64,000 bases of DNA from contig JACOUT010000008.1 of NCBI GenBank assembly GCA_016177705.1, positions 167,677 to 231,676 of the forward strand. The letters are read 5' to 3'. The translations under genes were made by a program, and so were the position numbers. Of this stretch, positions 36,344 to 44,496 are shown piece by piece; position 1 is the first letter of the stretch; each line of letters starts with the position of its first letter. The notes beneath the pieces are model-generated. The model worked only from the letters and a program-made list of their open reading frames with translations, was not told the origin of the DNA and made no database searches. This stretch comes from Deltaproteobacteria bacterium. Its GTDB lineage: Bacteria; Myxococcota; UBA727; VGSZ01.

Positions 36344-37348
36344 ATGAGCGAAACGGTGTGCGTCCTGGGCGCGGGTTCATTCGGCACGGCGCTGGCCAAG
36401 CTGCTCGCCGAGGGCGGCCACGCGGTGCGGCTGTACGCGCGCGATCCGGAGGTGGCGCGCGCCATCGTCGAGGAGCACAAGCACCCGCGCCGTCTGTCCG
36501 GTGTGCGCCTGCCCGCGGGCCTGCGCGCGGTCACCGACGTCAAGTCGGCGGTGGAAGGCGCCGGGCTGGTGGTCTCCTCGGTGCCGACCGTGGCGGTGCG
36601 CGCCGTGTGGAGCGAGGCAGCGCCCGCGCTCAAAGACGGCGCCTATGTGATGAGCGCCACCAAGGGCATCGAGAACGGCTCGCTCAAGACCGTGAGCGAG
36701 ATCCTGAAGGACGCGCTGCCGGCGTCGGTGCATCCGCGGCTCTGCTACCTGTCGGGGCCGAGCTTCGCGCAGGAGATGGCGCGGCGCCTGCCGACGGCCG
36801 TCACCATCGCCGCCGACGACGAGAAGGCCGCCGCCCACGTGCAGGCGATCATCTCCACCGACTACTTCCGCGCCTACACCACCACCGACGTCATCGGCGT
36901 CGAGCTCGGTGGCGCGCTCAAGAACGTGGTGGCCATCGCGGCCGGTGCCTCGGACGGGCTCGGCTTTGGCCACAACACGCTGGCGGCGCTCATCACGCGC
37001 GGCCTGGCCGAGATGACGCGCCTGTCGACCAAGATGGGCGCGCGCCCGCTCACCATGTCCGGCCTCGCGGGCATGGGTGATCTGGTGCTCACCTGCACGG
37101 GCTCCTTGTCGAGGAACCGCCAGGTCGGCCTTGCGCTCGGCCAGGGCAAGAAGCTCGACGTCATCCTCAAGGAGCTCGGTCAGGTCGCCGAGGGCGTGAA
37201 CACGGCGCGCTCGGTGCACGACCTGATGAAGCGCGAGCAGGTCGACATGCCGATCGCGGCCGCCGTCTATCGGCTGTGCTTCGAGAACGCCGACCCGCGC
37301 GAAGAGGTCTTTGGGCTGATGGGCCGAAAGCTCAAGGCCGAGGACTGA
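36344..37348 (+). CDS. gpsA: Glycerol-3-phosphate dehydrogenase [NAD(P)+]
   Basis: 334 residues. It reduces dihydroxyacetone phosphate to sn-glycerol-3-phosphate for phospholipid synthesis. VCVLGAGSFGTALAKLLAEGG is the NAD(P) site (GxGxxG/A), MSATKGIE, SGPSFAQEM, GVELGGALKNVVAIAAG and GLAGMGDLVLTCTG are all family signatures, including catalytic Lys in ALKNV. ATG 36344 is preceded by GAGGGAG. Its last 17 bases overlap the 3' end of btuD on the other strand. Confidence 0.97.
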   Translation: MSETVCVLGAGSFGTALAKLLAEGGHAVRLYARDPEVARAIVEEHKHPRRLSGVRLPAGLRAVTDVKSAVEGAGLVVSSVPTVAVRAVWSEAAPALKDGAYVMSATKGIENGSLKTVSEILKDALPASVHPRLCYLSGPSFAQEMARRLPTAVTIAADDEKAAAHVQAIISTDYFRAYTTTDVIGVELGGALKNVVAIAAGASDGLGFGHNTLAALITRGLAEMTRLSTKMGARPLTMSGLAGMGDLVLTCTGSLSRNRQVGLALGQGKKLDVILKELGQVAEGVNTARSVHDLMKREQVDMPIAAAVYRLCFENADPREEVFGLMGRKLKAED

Positions 37349-38105
37349 CGTCGCGCGGCAAGAGCACGCCCACGGCGCCGCCCTCGTCGACCACGCGCGC
37401 GCCCGAAATGCCGTAGAGCGCCTCGATGGAGGCGGGCGTCAGTGCAACCGCCGGCGGGCCGTCGAGCACCACGCGCCCGGCGCGCAGCCCGATCAGGCGA
37501 TCGGCGCACTGCAAGGCGACCGCCAGCTCGTGCACCGAGAACACCACGATCTGTCCGGCGCGGGCGCGGCGCGAGAGCGCGCGGCTCACCAGCGCCTGCT
37601 GCGCCACGTCGACGCCGGCGTGCGGCTCGTCGACCACGAGCACGCGTGCCTCGCCGTCGACCAGCGCGCGCGCCACGTGGGCGCGCCGCCGGAAGCCGCC
37701 GGAGAGCGCGCCGATGGTGGTGTGCAGCTGCGCCTCGAGGCCGAGCTCGGCGGCGATGGCGCGCGCGCGCGCGCGGGTCGGCTCGTCGAGCAGCGCGTGG
37801 CCACGGCGCGGTGCAAGCCCCTGGGCGATGCGCTCCTCGACGGTGAGCTCGTCGCAGCTCGGCAGGCGTTGGCCCAAGCTGGCAATGGCGCGCGCTCGGT
37901 CGCGTGGCGTGAGTGAGGCGAGCGGCGCGCCGTCGAGCGTGGCCGAGCCCGCGTCGGGCGCGAGCACGCCCGCGAGCACGTCGAGCAGCGTGCTCTTGCC
38001 GGCGCCGTTCTCGCCGACCACGGCGACCAGCGCGCCGGGGTGCAGCGAGAGCGACGTGGGGCGGAGCCGCCCGCGCACCTCGACGTCGACGAGCGAGAGG
38101 CTCAT
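37332..38105 (-). CDS. btuD: Cobalamin ABC transporter ATP-binding protein BtuD
   Basis: 257 residues. Walker A GENGAGKST, Q-loop LGQR, signature LSGGFRRR, Walker B VLVVDEPHAG (the usual catalytic Glu present) and the switch His in FSVHEL. It powers vitamin B12 import through BtuC. Belongs to the iron-siderophore/cobalamin class; the cobalamin assignment rests on the riboswitch at the head of the operon. The last gene of six, its ATG overlaps the btuC stop by four bases. Confidence 0.9.
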   Translation of the reverse strand: MSLSLVDVEVRGRLRPTSLSLHPGALVAVVGENGAGKSTLLDVLAGVLAPDAGSATLDGAPLASLTPRDRARAIASLGQRLPSCDELTVEERIAQGLAPRRGHALLDEPTRARARAIAAELGLEAQLHTTIGALSGGFRRRAHVARALVDGEARVLVVDEPHAGVDVAQQALVSRALSRRARAGQIVVFSVHELAVALQCADRLIGLRAGRVVLDGPPAVALTPASIEALYGISGARVVDEGGAVGVLLPRDVSPRP

Positions 38106-39097
38106 GGCTGGCCCCCGGCGCCGACCACCTTGCGCCACAGGCCGAGCGCGAACAGCGGCGCTCCGATGACGGCGCACAGGGCGCCGGTCGGGATCTCGCT
38201 GTCGAACAGCGCAAACGACCCGCGCGCGAGGGCGTCGAAGGCGACCAGCGCGGCCGCGCCGACCAGCGCGGCGGCCGGCAACGCCAGCCGCTCGTCACGG
38301 GAGATGGTCAGCCGCACCGCGTGGGGCGCGATCAAGCCGAGGAAGCCGATGACCCCGCTGGTCGAGACGGCCACGCCCACCAACAGCGAGGCGGCGCCGT
38401 AGATGACGAGCCGCACGCGCGCAACGTCGACGCCGAGGCGCCTGGCCTCGTCCTCGCCGGCGCGCAGCAGCGTGAGATCGCCGGCGCGCCACACCAAGAG
38501 CGCGACGCCGACGGCGGTGACCACGGCGGCGATGGCGAGGTCGCGCGGCGAGGGGTAGCCGATGCTGCCGACCAGCCACACCGACAAGGTCTGCGTCTTG
38601 CTGGCCGAGACGGTGGCACGCACCAGCGAGACCAGCGCCCAGGAAAACGCGTTCAGGCTGACGCCGACCAGCAAGGGCGTCTCCGCGCGCCCGCCGCGGT
38701 CGCGCGCCAGGAACCACGCGAGCAGCGCGGTGGCGCCGAAGGCACCGACGGCGGCGGCCGCGTGCAGCCCGAGCCCGGCGGCGCCGGCGCCGAGCGCTAC
38801 CGCGAGCGCACCGCCCATGGCCGCGCCACCCGAGACGCCGAGCACGTAGGGGTCGGCGAGCGGGTTGTTGAGCGTCGCCTGCAGCGCGCTGCCGGTGGCG
38901 GCGAGGCCGGCGCCGACGACGGCGGCGAGCAGCACGCGTGCCACGCGCAGGCGCAGGAGCTCGGGCTCGTGGAGCACGCCGAGCCCGACCTCGTCGGGGC
39001 CGACCAGCACCGCGAGCAGCAGGGCGGCGCCAAGCGCGGCGCACAGCACGAGCAGCGTGCGGCGGCGGCGGGCGGGCGAGAGCGGTGCCTGGCTCAC
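38102..39097 (-). CDS. btuC: Cobalamin ABC transporter permease BtuC
   Basis: 331 residues from GTG 39097, which overlaps the btuF stop by four bases; the frame is open further upstream but the hydrophobic first helix begins just after this GTG. FecCD family with about 10 membrane segments. The conserved LQATLNNPLADPYVLGVSGGAA and VIGFLGLIAPHAVR are diagnostic, the latter being the coupling loop to the ATPase. Confidence 0.92.
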   Translation of the reverse strand: MSQAPLSPARRRRTLLVLCAALGAALLLAVLVGPDEVGLGVLHEPELLRLRVARVLLAAVVGAGLAATGSALQATLNNPLADPYVLGVSGGAAMGGALAVALGAGAAGLGLHAAAAVGAFGATALLAWFLARDRGGRAETPLLVGVSLNAFSWALVSLVRATVSASKTQTLSVWLVGSIGYPSPRDLAIAAVVTAVGVALLVWRAGDLTLLRAGEDEARRLGVDVARVRLVIYGAASLLVGVAVSTSGVIGFLGLIAPHAVRLTISRDERLALPAAALVGAAALVAFDALARGSFALFDSEIPTGALCAVIGAPLFALGLWRKVVGAGGQP

Positions 39098-39984
39098 GGT
39101 GGACCGCCGGGCGGCGCCAAGAGGCGCGTCAGCGTCTCGAGGTCGCGCGCGATGGACGGTCCTGGCCGCATCAACAGCGGCGTGGGCGCGCCCACCACGC
39201 GTGGGCGCTGTGCGGCGGGCAGGGACGACTCGAGCACGCGGGTGAGCGCGCGCTCGGTGTCGGGTCCGGCGGCGACCAGGATCAGGTCGACGTGGCGCCG
39301 CGACAGGCGCTCGAGCGGCCAGGTGGGCCATTGAGGAGCGCCGGGCTCGACGGCGGAGGCAGCGCCGCCAGCGGTCAGGATCTCGGCGATGAAGGTGCCT
39401 GGGCCCGCGACCACCACGGGTTCGACGCCGACCACCGCGAGCACGCGACCGGCGCCGGTGCCGGGGCGGGCCTTGGCGAAGCGCGCGAGCGCCCCATCGA
39501 GCTCGTCGAGCATGGTACTGGCGCGCGCCGCGCTGCCGGTGACATCGCCGAGCGCTCGCACCAGCTCATGCACTTCGCGGAGCGAGTCGCCGAAGCCGGC
39601 GAGCACCGGGATGCCGGCGCCGCGCAGGCGCTCCAACAGCTCGCGCTGGCCGAGGCTCGGCATGGCGATGACCAGGTCGGGGCGAAGCGCCAACACGCGC
39701 TCCAGGCTGACGTCGACGTAGCCGCCCACCTTGGGCAGCGCCTGCGCGGCCGCCGGCGTGTCGCAGTAGCGCGTGACGCCCACGACGTTTTCGCCGCGTC
39801 CGAGCAGGAACAAGGTCTCGGTGACGACGGGCGCGAGCGAGACGATGCGCTTGGGCTCGCGTGGCGCCGCTGCACCGTCCGGCAGCAAGAGCTGGGGCTT
39901 GCGGCTCGAGGCGTCGAAGGGGGCGACGGTGCCGGCCGGGCCGGGGGACGCGAGCAGCGACAGCGTAAGCAACAACGGGTTCAC
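39094..39984 (-). CDS. btuF: Periplasmic cobalamin-binding protein BtuF
   Basis: 296 residues from GTG 39984, overlapping the stop of the propeller lipoprotein. Class III solute-binding fold, helical backbone: KRIVSLAPVVTETLFLLGRG, VGVTRYCDTP, KVGGYVDVSLERVLALRPDLV, all typical of BtuF/FepB-like proteins. A Sec signal (PLLLTLSLLASPGPAG) is present; no lipobox Cys. It hands B12 to BtuCD after outer-membrane uptake. Confidence 0.88.
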   Translation of the reverse strand: MNPLLLTLSLLASPGPAGTVAPFDASSRKPQLLLPDGAAAPREPKRIVSLAPVVTETLFLLGRGENVVGVTRYCDTPAAAQALPKVGGYVDVSLERVLALRPDLVIAMPSLGQRELLERLRGAGIPVLAGFGDSLREVHELVRALGDVTGSAARASTMLDELDGALARFAKARPGTGAGRVLAVVGVEPVVVAGPGTFIAEILTAGGAASAVEPGAPQWPTWPLERLSRRHVDLILVAAGPDTERALTRVLESSLPAAQRPRVVGAPTPLLMRPGPSIARDLETLTRLLAPPGGPP

Positions 39985-41207
39985 GGCAGCACCTCGACGG
40001 GCAAGAGCGCCAGCTCGGCCGACAGGCCGAGCACCACCGCGGCGCCGACGCCGCGCGCGCGCGCGGCCGGGGTGCCGAGCGCCACCGCCTGGGCGCCGCG
40101 GAACACCGCGCTGCCGGCGCCGACAGGCAGCTCGGCGGCGACGTGCAGGCTGTCGATCGGGTCGTCGACCACCAGCAGGCGATCGCCCGAGAAGTGCGTG
40201 CAGACGGCGCGCGCGCCGACCGCCGCGTCCATGCGGGCGCACTCGAAGATCGAATCGACGGCGGCCCCCCCGATGGCGGTCTCGACGAGCCAACCATCGG
40301 CGACGCGCGCGAGCGCGGGGCGCAGCAGGCTGCCGACCACCAGCACCTCGCCAGACAGCACGGTGTCGAGGATCGCCGGTGTGCCGGGCGCGAAGGAGCC
40401 GGCCGCGACCTCCTCGAGCGTCGCGAGCGTCACCGGATCGACGCGCACGAGCGCGCCCACGCCCAGCGCGGCCACCGTGGCGTCGTTGGTCGGGCCGAGC
40501 GGGCCGGTGCAGGAGACCCAGAGGGCCTCGTCGTGCCAGGCGAGGCCCTGGGGGTTGGTGCACGGCAGCACGACCGTGTGCGGAGCAAAGGAGGTCGCTT
40601 CGCCGTCGAAGCGCGCCAACAGCCCGGGGCCGAGCACCGGCGGACGGTCGACGGCGAGACCGGGCTCGAGCAGGTTGGTGTAGGCGAGCACGGCGACGCC
40701 ACCGGCCGCCACCACCGCCTGGGGGGCGCGCGGCAGCATGCGCCGCACCTCGATCTCCGGGGTGCCGTCGCCGTCGACGTCCTGCGGCGCGGACAAGCGC
40801 AGCGGCTCCACCAGCTCGAGCACCTCGGCGGCACGCACGCGCGCGAGCACCTCGCCCGCGCAGTAGTCGACCAGGGCCACCTCGTCGTGGCCCTGCAGCG
40901 TCACCCAGGCGCGCTCGCCGTCGACGGCGACCGCCCAGGGGGTGGCGGCGCGCTCGCCCTCCGGCGCAAACAGCACGGAGGCGCGCAGCTCGCCGCAGGG
41001 CAGCTCGAGCACGTCGAGGCGCGCGTCGCCGGAGGCGGGCACGAGCGCCACGGGAGCGCCGCCGCACTCGCCGAGCGCGACGTCGTTCGGCACGGTGCCG
41101 AGCGGGATGGACGCCGCCCAGCGCTGCTCGCAGCGCGGCGCCTCGAGCGGGCAGGCGGGCTGGAGCGCCACCACCCCGAGCAGCAGGACCGCGTCCACGC
41201 GGCTCAC
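39981..41207 (-). CDS. Predicted beta-propeller lipoprotein of the B12 operon (BtuG-like candidate)
   Basis: 408 residues from GTG 41207, with GTGA overlap to the btuB-like gene. A signal segment ends in LQPAC, then CPLEAPRCEQRW. The mature part repeats strand-rich units of about 45-50 residues (for example VALVPASGDARLDVLEL, PWAVAVDGERAWVTLQGHDEVAL, AVVAAGGVAVLAYTN, GLAWHDEALWVSC), in the manner of YVTN-type seven-blade propellers. In Bacteroidota the surface lipoprotein BtuG is a propeller that caps BtuB and captures B12. Position and fold make an analogous role likely. The lipobox is not canonical, and a periplasmic location is not excluded. Confidence 0.7.
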   Translation of the reverse strand: MSRVDAVLLLGVVALQPACPLEAPRCEQRWAASIPLGTVPNDVALGECGGAPVALVPASGDARLDVLELPCGELRASVLFAPEGERAATPWAVAVDGERAWVTLQGHDEVALVDYCAGEVLARVRAAEVLELVEPLRLSAPQDVDGDGTPEIEVRRMLPRAPQAVVAAGGVAVLAYTNLLEPGLAVDRPPVLGPGLLARFDGEATSFAPHTVVLPCTNPQGLAWHDEALWVSCTGPLGPTNDATVAALGVGALVRVDPVTLATLEEVAAGSFAPGTPAILDTVLSGEVLVVGSLLRPALARVADGWLVETAIGGAAVDSIFECARMDAAVGARAVCTHFSGDRLLVVDDPIDSLHVAAELPVGAGSAVFRGAQAVALGTPAARARGVGAAVVLGLSAELALLPVEVLP

Positions 41208-43018
41208 GGGACCACCTCCAGGCCGACCAGCCACAGCCGCCCGGGCAGCGGCAACTGGTTCTGGTCGCGCGCGTCCCGCACGTCGAGCGCGTTGACGAGC
41301 GCGCCCGAGATCCACAGGCCGGGCGCGAGCGGCGCGCGCGCCACCACGTCGACGAGCGCGAACGCCGGCGCCACCAGCGTGCCGAAGGCGTTCGAGGCCG
41401 CCGGCCCGCGCGCGCGCAGCACCGCCTGCACGCTCGCGCCCGTCGCCTCGCCGGCGCGCAGCGCGAGCCTGCTGGTCCACGGCGGCGCCAGCGGCAGCGG
41501 CGCGCCGGTGGCGTCGACCCTCGAGGCGAGCAGCGTGATGGTGCTGGCGACGGCGCACCAGGAGGACGGCTCGACCGCGACGAAGCTCTCGAGCCCCGCG
41601 CGCAAAGCGGCGCCGGTGTTGATGGGCGCCACCTCGAAGGCGTTTTGGTTGACGTAGGCGATGGCGTCGTCGATCACGCCCGCGAAGGCGACGGCGCGCG
41701 CCGACACCACGCGGCCGGGTCGGTAGGCGAGCGCGGCCTCGACGTCGTGCGCGCGCTCGGGCGACAGCGCCGGGTTACCGAGCACCAGGCCGGTGGGCGC
41801 GTACAGCTCCTCGAGCGATGGCGCCCGCTCGGCGCGCGCCACGCCGAGCGAGGCCGCGAGCGCCTCGCCCACCTCGATGCGCGCCTCGCCAGCGATGAGC
41901 GGGCGCGTGTCCGTGGGCGCGTCGCCCTCGGCGCGCACTGCCAGGCGCACCGGGCCGAGGCGCGCGCGCGCCGCCAGGCCTGCGCCCGCGAGCACCCGTC
42001 GATGCTCGACGTCGCCCGCGCGCGCGCCTGCCGTCGCGCCGTGCCCCTGGAGGTCCGCGTCGACGCCATCGCCGAGCGGCACGCGCGCCGCCGTCACCGC
42101 TACGTCGGCGGCGGCGCTCTGTACCGCCGAGCGCGGGTCGGCTGGCCCCTCGGTGGCGCGGTGCGCGCCGCGCGCGCTCACGGCGGCGCCCAGGCTGGCC
42201 CCGCCGACCGGCACGCGCGCGCCCACCCGCCCGGCGACGAGGCCGTCTTCACCGCGCAGCCCGCGCGTGGGCGCGAGCGCGAAGCCGGGGATGCCGCCCT
42301 CGTGCCCGGCGCCGAACAGCGTGGCGTCGACCAACAGCTCGCCGAGCCGACCACGCGCGGACAAGAGCGCGCTCGCGCGCCGGTGGTCGTCGTTGCTGCG
42401 CACCAGCGCGTCGTCGCGGGTCGCGCTTGGTGGAGGTGCGGGCGCCGCGCCTGCCGGCAGGAACGTGAAGTCGCCCCGCGTGGTGGCGGCGTCGGCGCCC
42501 ACGGTGACGGCCCCCTCGGCCAGGGGCGCCGTCAGCATGCCCTGCGCGCGCGCGGTGGCGAGGTCGCCGACCAGCAGCCGGGCGCGCAGCTTCGGGGTCT
42601 CGGGCGCGGCGCGCCCCAGGCGCACCGCACCGCCGAGGGAGGCGCCGAGCGCGCCGCCGGCGCCGCTCTCGAGCGTCACCTGATCGGCGAACGCCCAGGG
42701 CAAGAGCGCGGCGTCGACGTGCACGCCGGCCGGATCGTCGACCGCAAGCCCGTCGAACGAGGCCGCGAGCCGCGGCCCCGACAGGCCGCGCACCGAGGCG
42801 CGGCTCGGCGAGAACGGTCCGCCGTCGTGCAGCAGCACGGCGCCGAGCGCGGCGAGCGCGTCCTCGGGCGCGGCGAGCGACAGCGCGTCGCCGGCAAGGG
42901 CTCCCTTGGCGTCGTCGAGGTCGGCGGGCCGCGGCGCGCTCACCGTGGTGCTCGGTGCGCCGGCCTGGCCGGCCACCAGCGTGCACAGGAGCGCCGCCGC
43001 GGCGTTGCTCGCGGTCAC
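41204..43018 (-). CDS. btuB: TonB-dependent outer-membrane receptor, BtuB-like
   Basis: 604 residues from GTG 43018, close to the 594 of E. coli pre-BtuB. Signal peptide (1-20), then plug domain features: ASVRGLSGPRLAASFDGLAVDD (as RG, R....DG) and DQVTLESGAGGALGASLGGAV, the conserved end of the plug. The barrel has many Ala/Arg/Gly-rich strands and a C-terminal LWLVGLEVVP. The Ton box is not obvious near the N-terminus. Overlaps the flanking genes by four bases at both ends. Assignment to cobalamin depends on the riboswitch. Confidence 0.85.
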   Translation of the reverse strand: MTASNAAAALLCTLVAGQAGAPSTTVSAPRPADLDDAKGALAGDALSLAAPEDALAALGAVLLHDGGPFSPSRASVRGLSGPRLAASFDGLAVDDPAGVHVDAALLPWAFADQVTLESGAGGALGASLGGAVRLGRAAPETPKLRARLLVGDLATARAQGMLTAPLAEGAVTVGADAATTRGDFTFLPAGAAPAPPPSATRDDALVRSNDDHRRASALLSARGRLGELLVDATLFGAGHEGGIPGFALAPTRGLRGEDGLVAGRVGARVPVGGASLGAAVSARGAHRATEGPADPRSAVQSAAADVAVTAARVPLGDGVDADLQGHGATAGARAGDVEHRRVLAGAGLAARARLGPVRLAVRAEGDAPTDTRPLIAGEARIEVGEALAASLGVARAERAPSLEELYAPTGLVLGNPALSPERAHDVEAALAYRPGRVVSARAVAFAGVIDDAIAYVNQNAFEVAPINTGAALRAGLESFVAVEPSSWCAVASTITLLASRVDATGAPLPLAPPWTSRLALRAGEATGASVQAVLRARGPAASNAFGTLVAPAFALVDVVARAPLAPGLWISGALVNALDVRDARDQNQLPLPGRLWLVGLEVVP

Positions 43019-44112
43019 TCGCGCGTGATCCGCACCACGGCCACACCGCTCGGCAGCGTCAGACCGACCACGACGTCGTCTTGCAGCGACGCCACGAACG
43101 GCATGGCGGTCGTGCAGCCCTGGGTTTGGCTGAGCACCGGCACCGGCGACCCCGGCGTGACCGCGCCGCCGGCGACCGGCAGCGCGACGTCGACCAGGCC
43201 GGTCGCGAGCCAGGTAGAGGCGTCGTAGGTGGCGATGGCCACCGCGTCGCCGAAGCCGGCGAGCGCGCCATAGGAGCCGGTGAGGAACGGCGTGTGCGTG
43301 CCGAGATCGATGGCGGGGCCGCCGGCGAGCACGTCGTCGACGTCGCCGGGCGCGAGCGCGAACAGCTCGTTGTCGGCCGTGAAGCGGCCGGCTACCACGA
43401 CGCCGGTGTCCGTGGCCGCCAGGTAGCCACTCGCGACCGCGTCGGCTCCGAGCGCGGCGAGCTGGAAGGGCGTGCCATCGCCGGCGACGTACAGGCCGAG
43501 CCCCGCCTGCACGGCGGCCAGGCCGCCGCCGCTCACGACAAGCTGGTCGTCGAGGTAGGCGGCCGAGAAGTTGGCCGGCGCGTCGAGGTAGGAAGTGGTG
43601 CCGTCGCCGAGCAGGTGGGCGCCGACGTTGCCGCCGAAGTCGCTGGCGCGCGTGTAGCCGCTCGCGGTGGCGCCCTTGCCGACCACCAGGAAGCTCGGGA
43701 AGGCGTCGGCGCCCGGCGCCAGCGCCTGGTCGGTGTCGGCGAGCACGTCGAAGAGCGGGGCGGGCTCGGCGGCCAGGGCCGAAAGCTCGCCGAAGTCGTA
43801 GGCGATCAGGTCGGCGCGCATGGCGAACAGGCGAGGCGGCGCCGACGGGGGCACCGAGAAGCCTGCGAAGGCGACGTCGGCGGGTAAAACGCCGCTCTCG
43901 ACCACCGCATAGCCGGGCGCGAGCACGAAGCCGCCGAGCACCGGATCGTCGCAGTCCGGTGGCTCGCCCTCGCCCTCGCCCTCGCCTTCACCTTCGCCCT
44001 CGCCTTCACCTTCGGCAGCCGGCGGCACGCAGGCGGCGCCGACGCCGAGCAAGGCTGCGAACGCGAGCGCGAGACCTTGGAGGCCACGGGGGTTGTTGTT
44101 GGGACGGATCAT
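43015..44112 (-). CDS. Glu-Gly-tract lipoprotein, first gene of the B12 operon
   Basis: 365 residues from ATG 44112, preceded by GAGGAGC. The signal ends at GAAC (Cys28), followed by CVPPAA and a (Glu-Gly) spacer of about nine repeats, a probable extended stalk lifting the domain from the membrane. The remaining 310 residues alternate strands with conserved-looking Gly/Asp turns (LVVSGGGLAAVQ, TGVVVAGRFTADNELFAL, DAVAIATYDASTW), again suggesting a propeller. Its place between the riboswitch and the TonB receptor suggests a surface B12-binding or receptor-capping role; nothing catalytic is visible. Confidence 0.7.
   Translation of the reverse strand: MIRPNNNPRGLQGLALAFAALLGVGAACVPPAAEGEGEGEGEGEGEGEGEPPDCDDPVLGGFVLAPGYAVVESGVLPADVAFAGFSVPPSAPPRLFAMRADLIAYDFGELSALAAEPAPLFDVLADTDQALAPGADAFPSFLVVGKGATASGYTRASDFGGNVGAHLLGDGTTSYLDAPANFSAAYLDDQLVVSGGGLAAVQAGLGLYVAGDGTPFQLAALGADAVASGYLAATDTGVVVAGRFTADNELFALAPGDVDDVLAGGPAIDLGTHTPFLTGSYGALAGFGDAVAIATYDASTWLATGLVDVALPVAGGAVTPGSPVPVLSQTQGCTTAMPFVASLQDDVVVGLTLPSGVAVVRITRE
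43963..44015 (-). repeat. Hexanucleotide Glu-Gly coding repeat, B12 operon lipoprotein
   Basis: About 53 bp of GAG/GAA-GGC/GGT hexamers on the minus strand encode the Glu-Gly spacer after the lipobox. Six-base units keep the frame when the copy number changes. Confidence 0.85.
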
Positions 44113-44225
44113 GTGCTCCTCGCCTGGGGGGCGTGCGGAGCTCCACACCGACGACGGCGGCACCATGCAGCCGACGCCGGGAGGATGAACGTGGCCACCC
44201 CGTTCTCGCGGGCAATGGTCCACCG

Positions 44226-44450
44226 CTCCGTGCGAGGTCGGTCTCCTGGCTCGCGCGGGGCGGCGCCGTCGAGGCTCGCTCGACGTCGTCACCAGGGGGC
44301 GTCGCCTTCCCAGCGCCGGCTGGCACCAGTGGCTGCGCGGGGGTCGTCCCCGCGCCGACGTCCCGGCCGCGCTCACAGTGGCGGAACCGCGCCGGCTTCC
44401 CACCGGCTTCCCGTAACCCCGCAAGCGTTCCCAGTTGTCCCGCTCCACCT
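44226..44450 (-). ncRNA. Cobalamin riboswitch
   Basis: Read on the minus strand the leader holds the features of the AdoCbl class in order: GGGAA near the 5' part, CCGGTGGGAAGCCGG, the core GCCACTGTGA (44373-44382) and the B12 box GCCAGGAGACC (44240-44250) with pairing flanks. It ends about 115 bases before ATG 44112 of the first operon gene. High cobalamin is expected to switch off expression of the whole uptake operon. Ends are approximate. The divergent sppA begins 47 bases beyond its 5' end. Confidence 0.93.
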
Positions 44451-44496
44451 AGCCCCTCGGATGCGCTCGGGGAAGAGGTGTGGTTTGCTCCAGCGC

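Noticed and set aside
44077..44496. Longer N-terminus for sppA reaching into the riboswitch region
   Set aside because: The frame is open but the region is the complement of the cobalamin riboswitch and the first operon gene leader; ATG 44497 gives a normal SppA.
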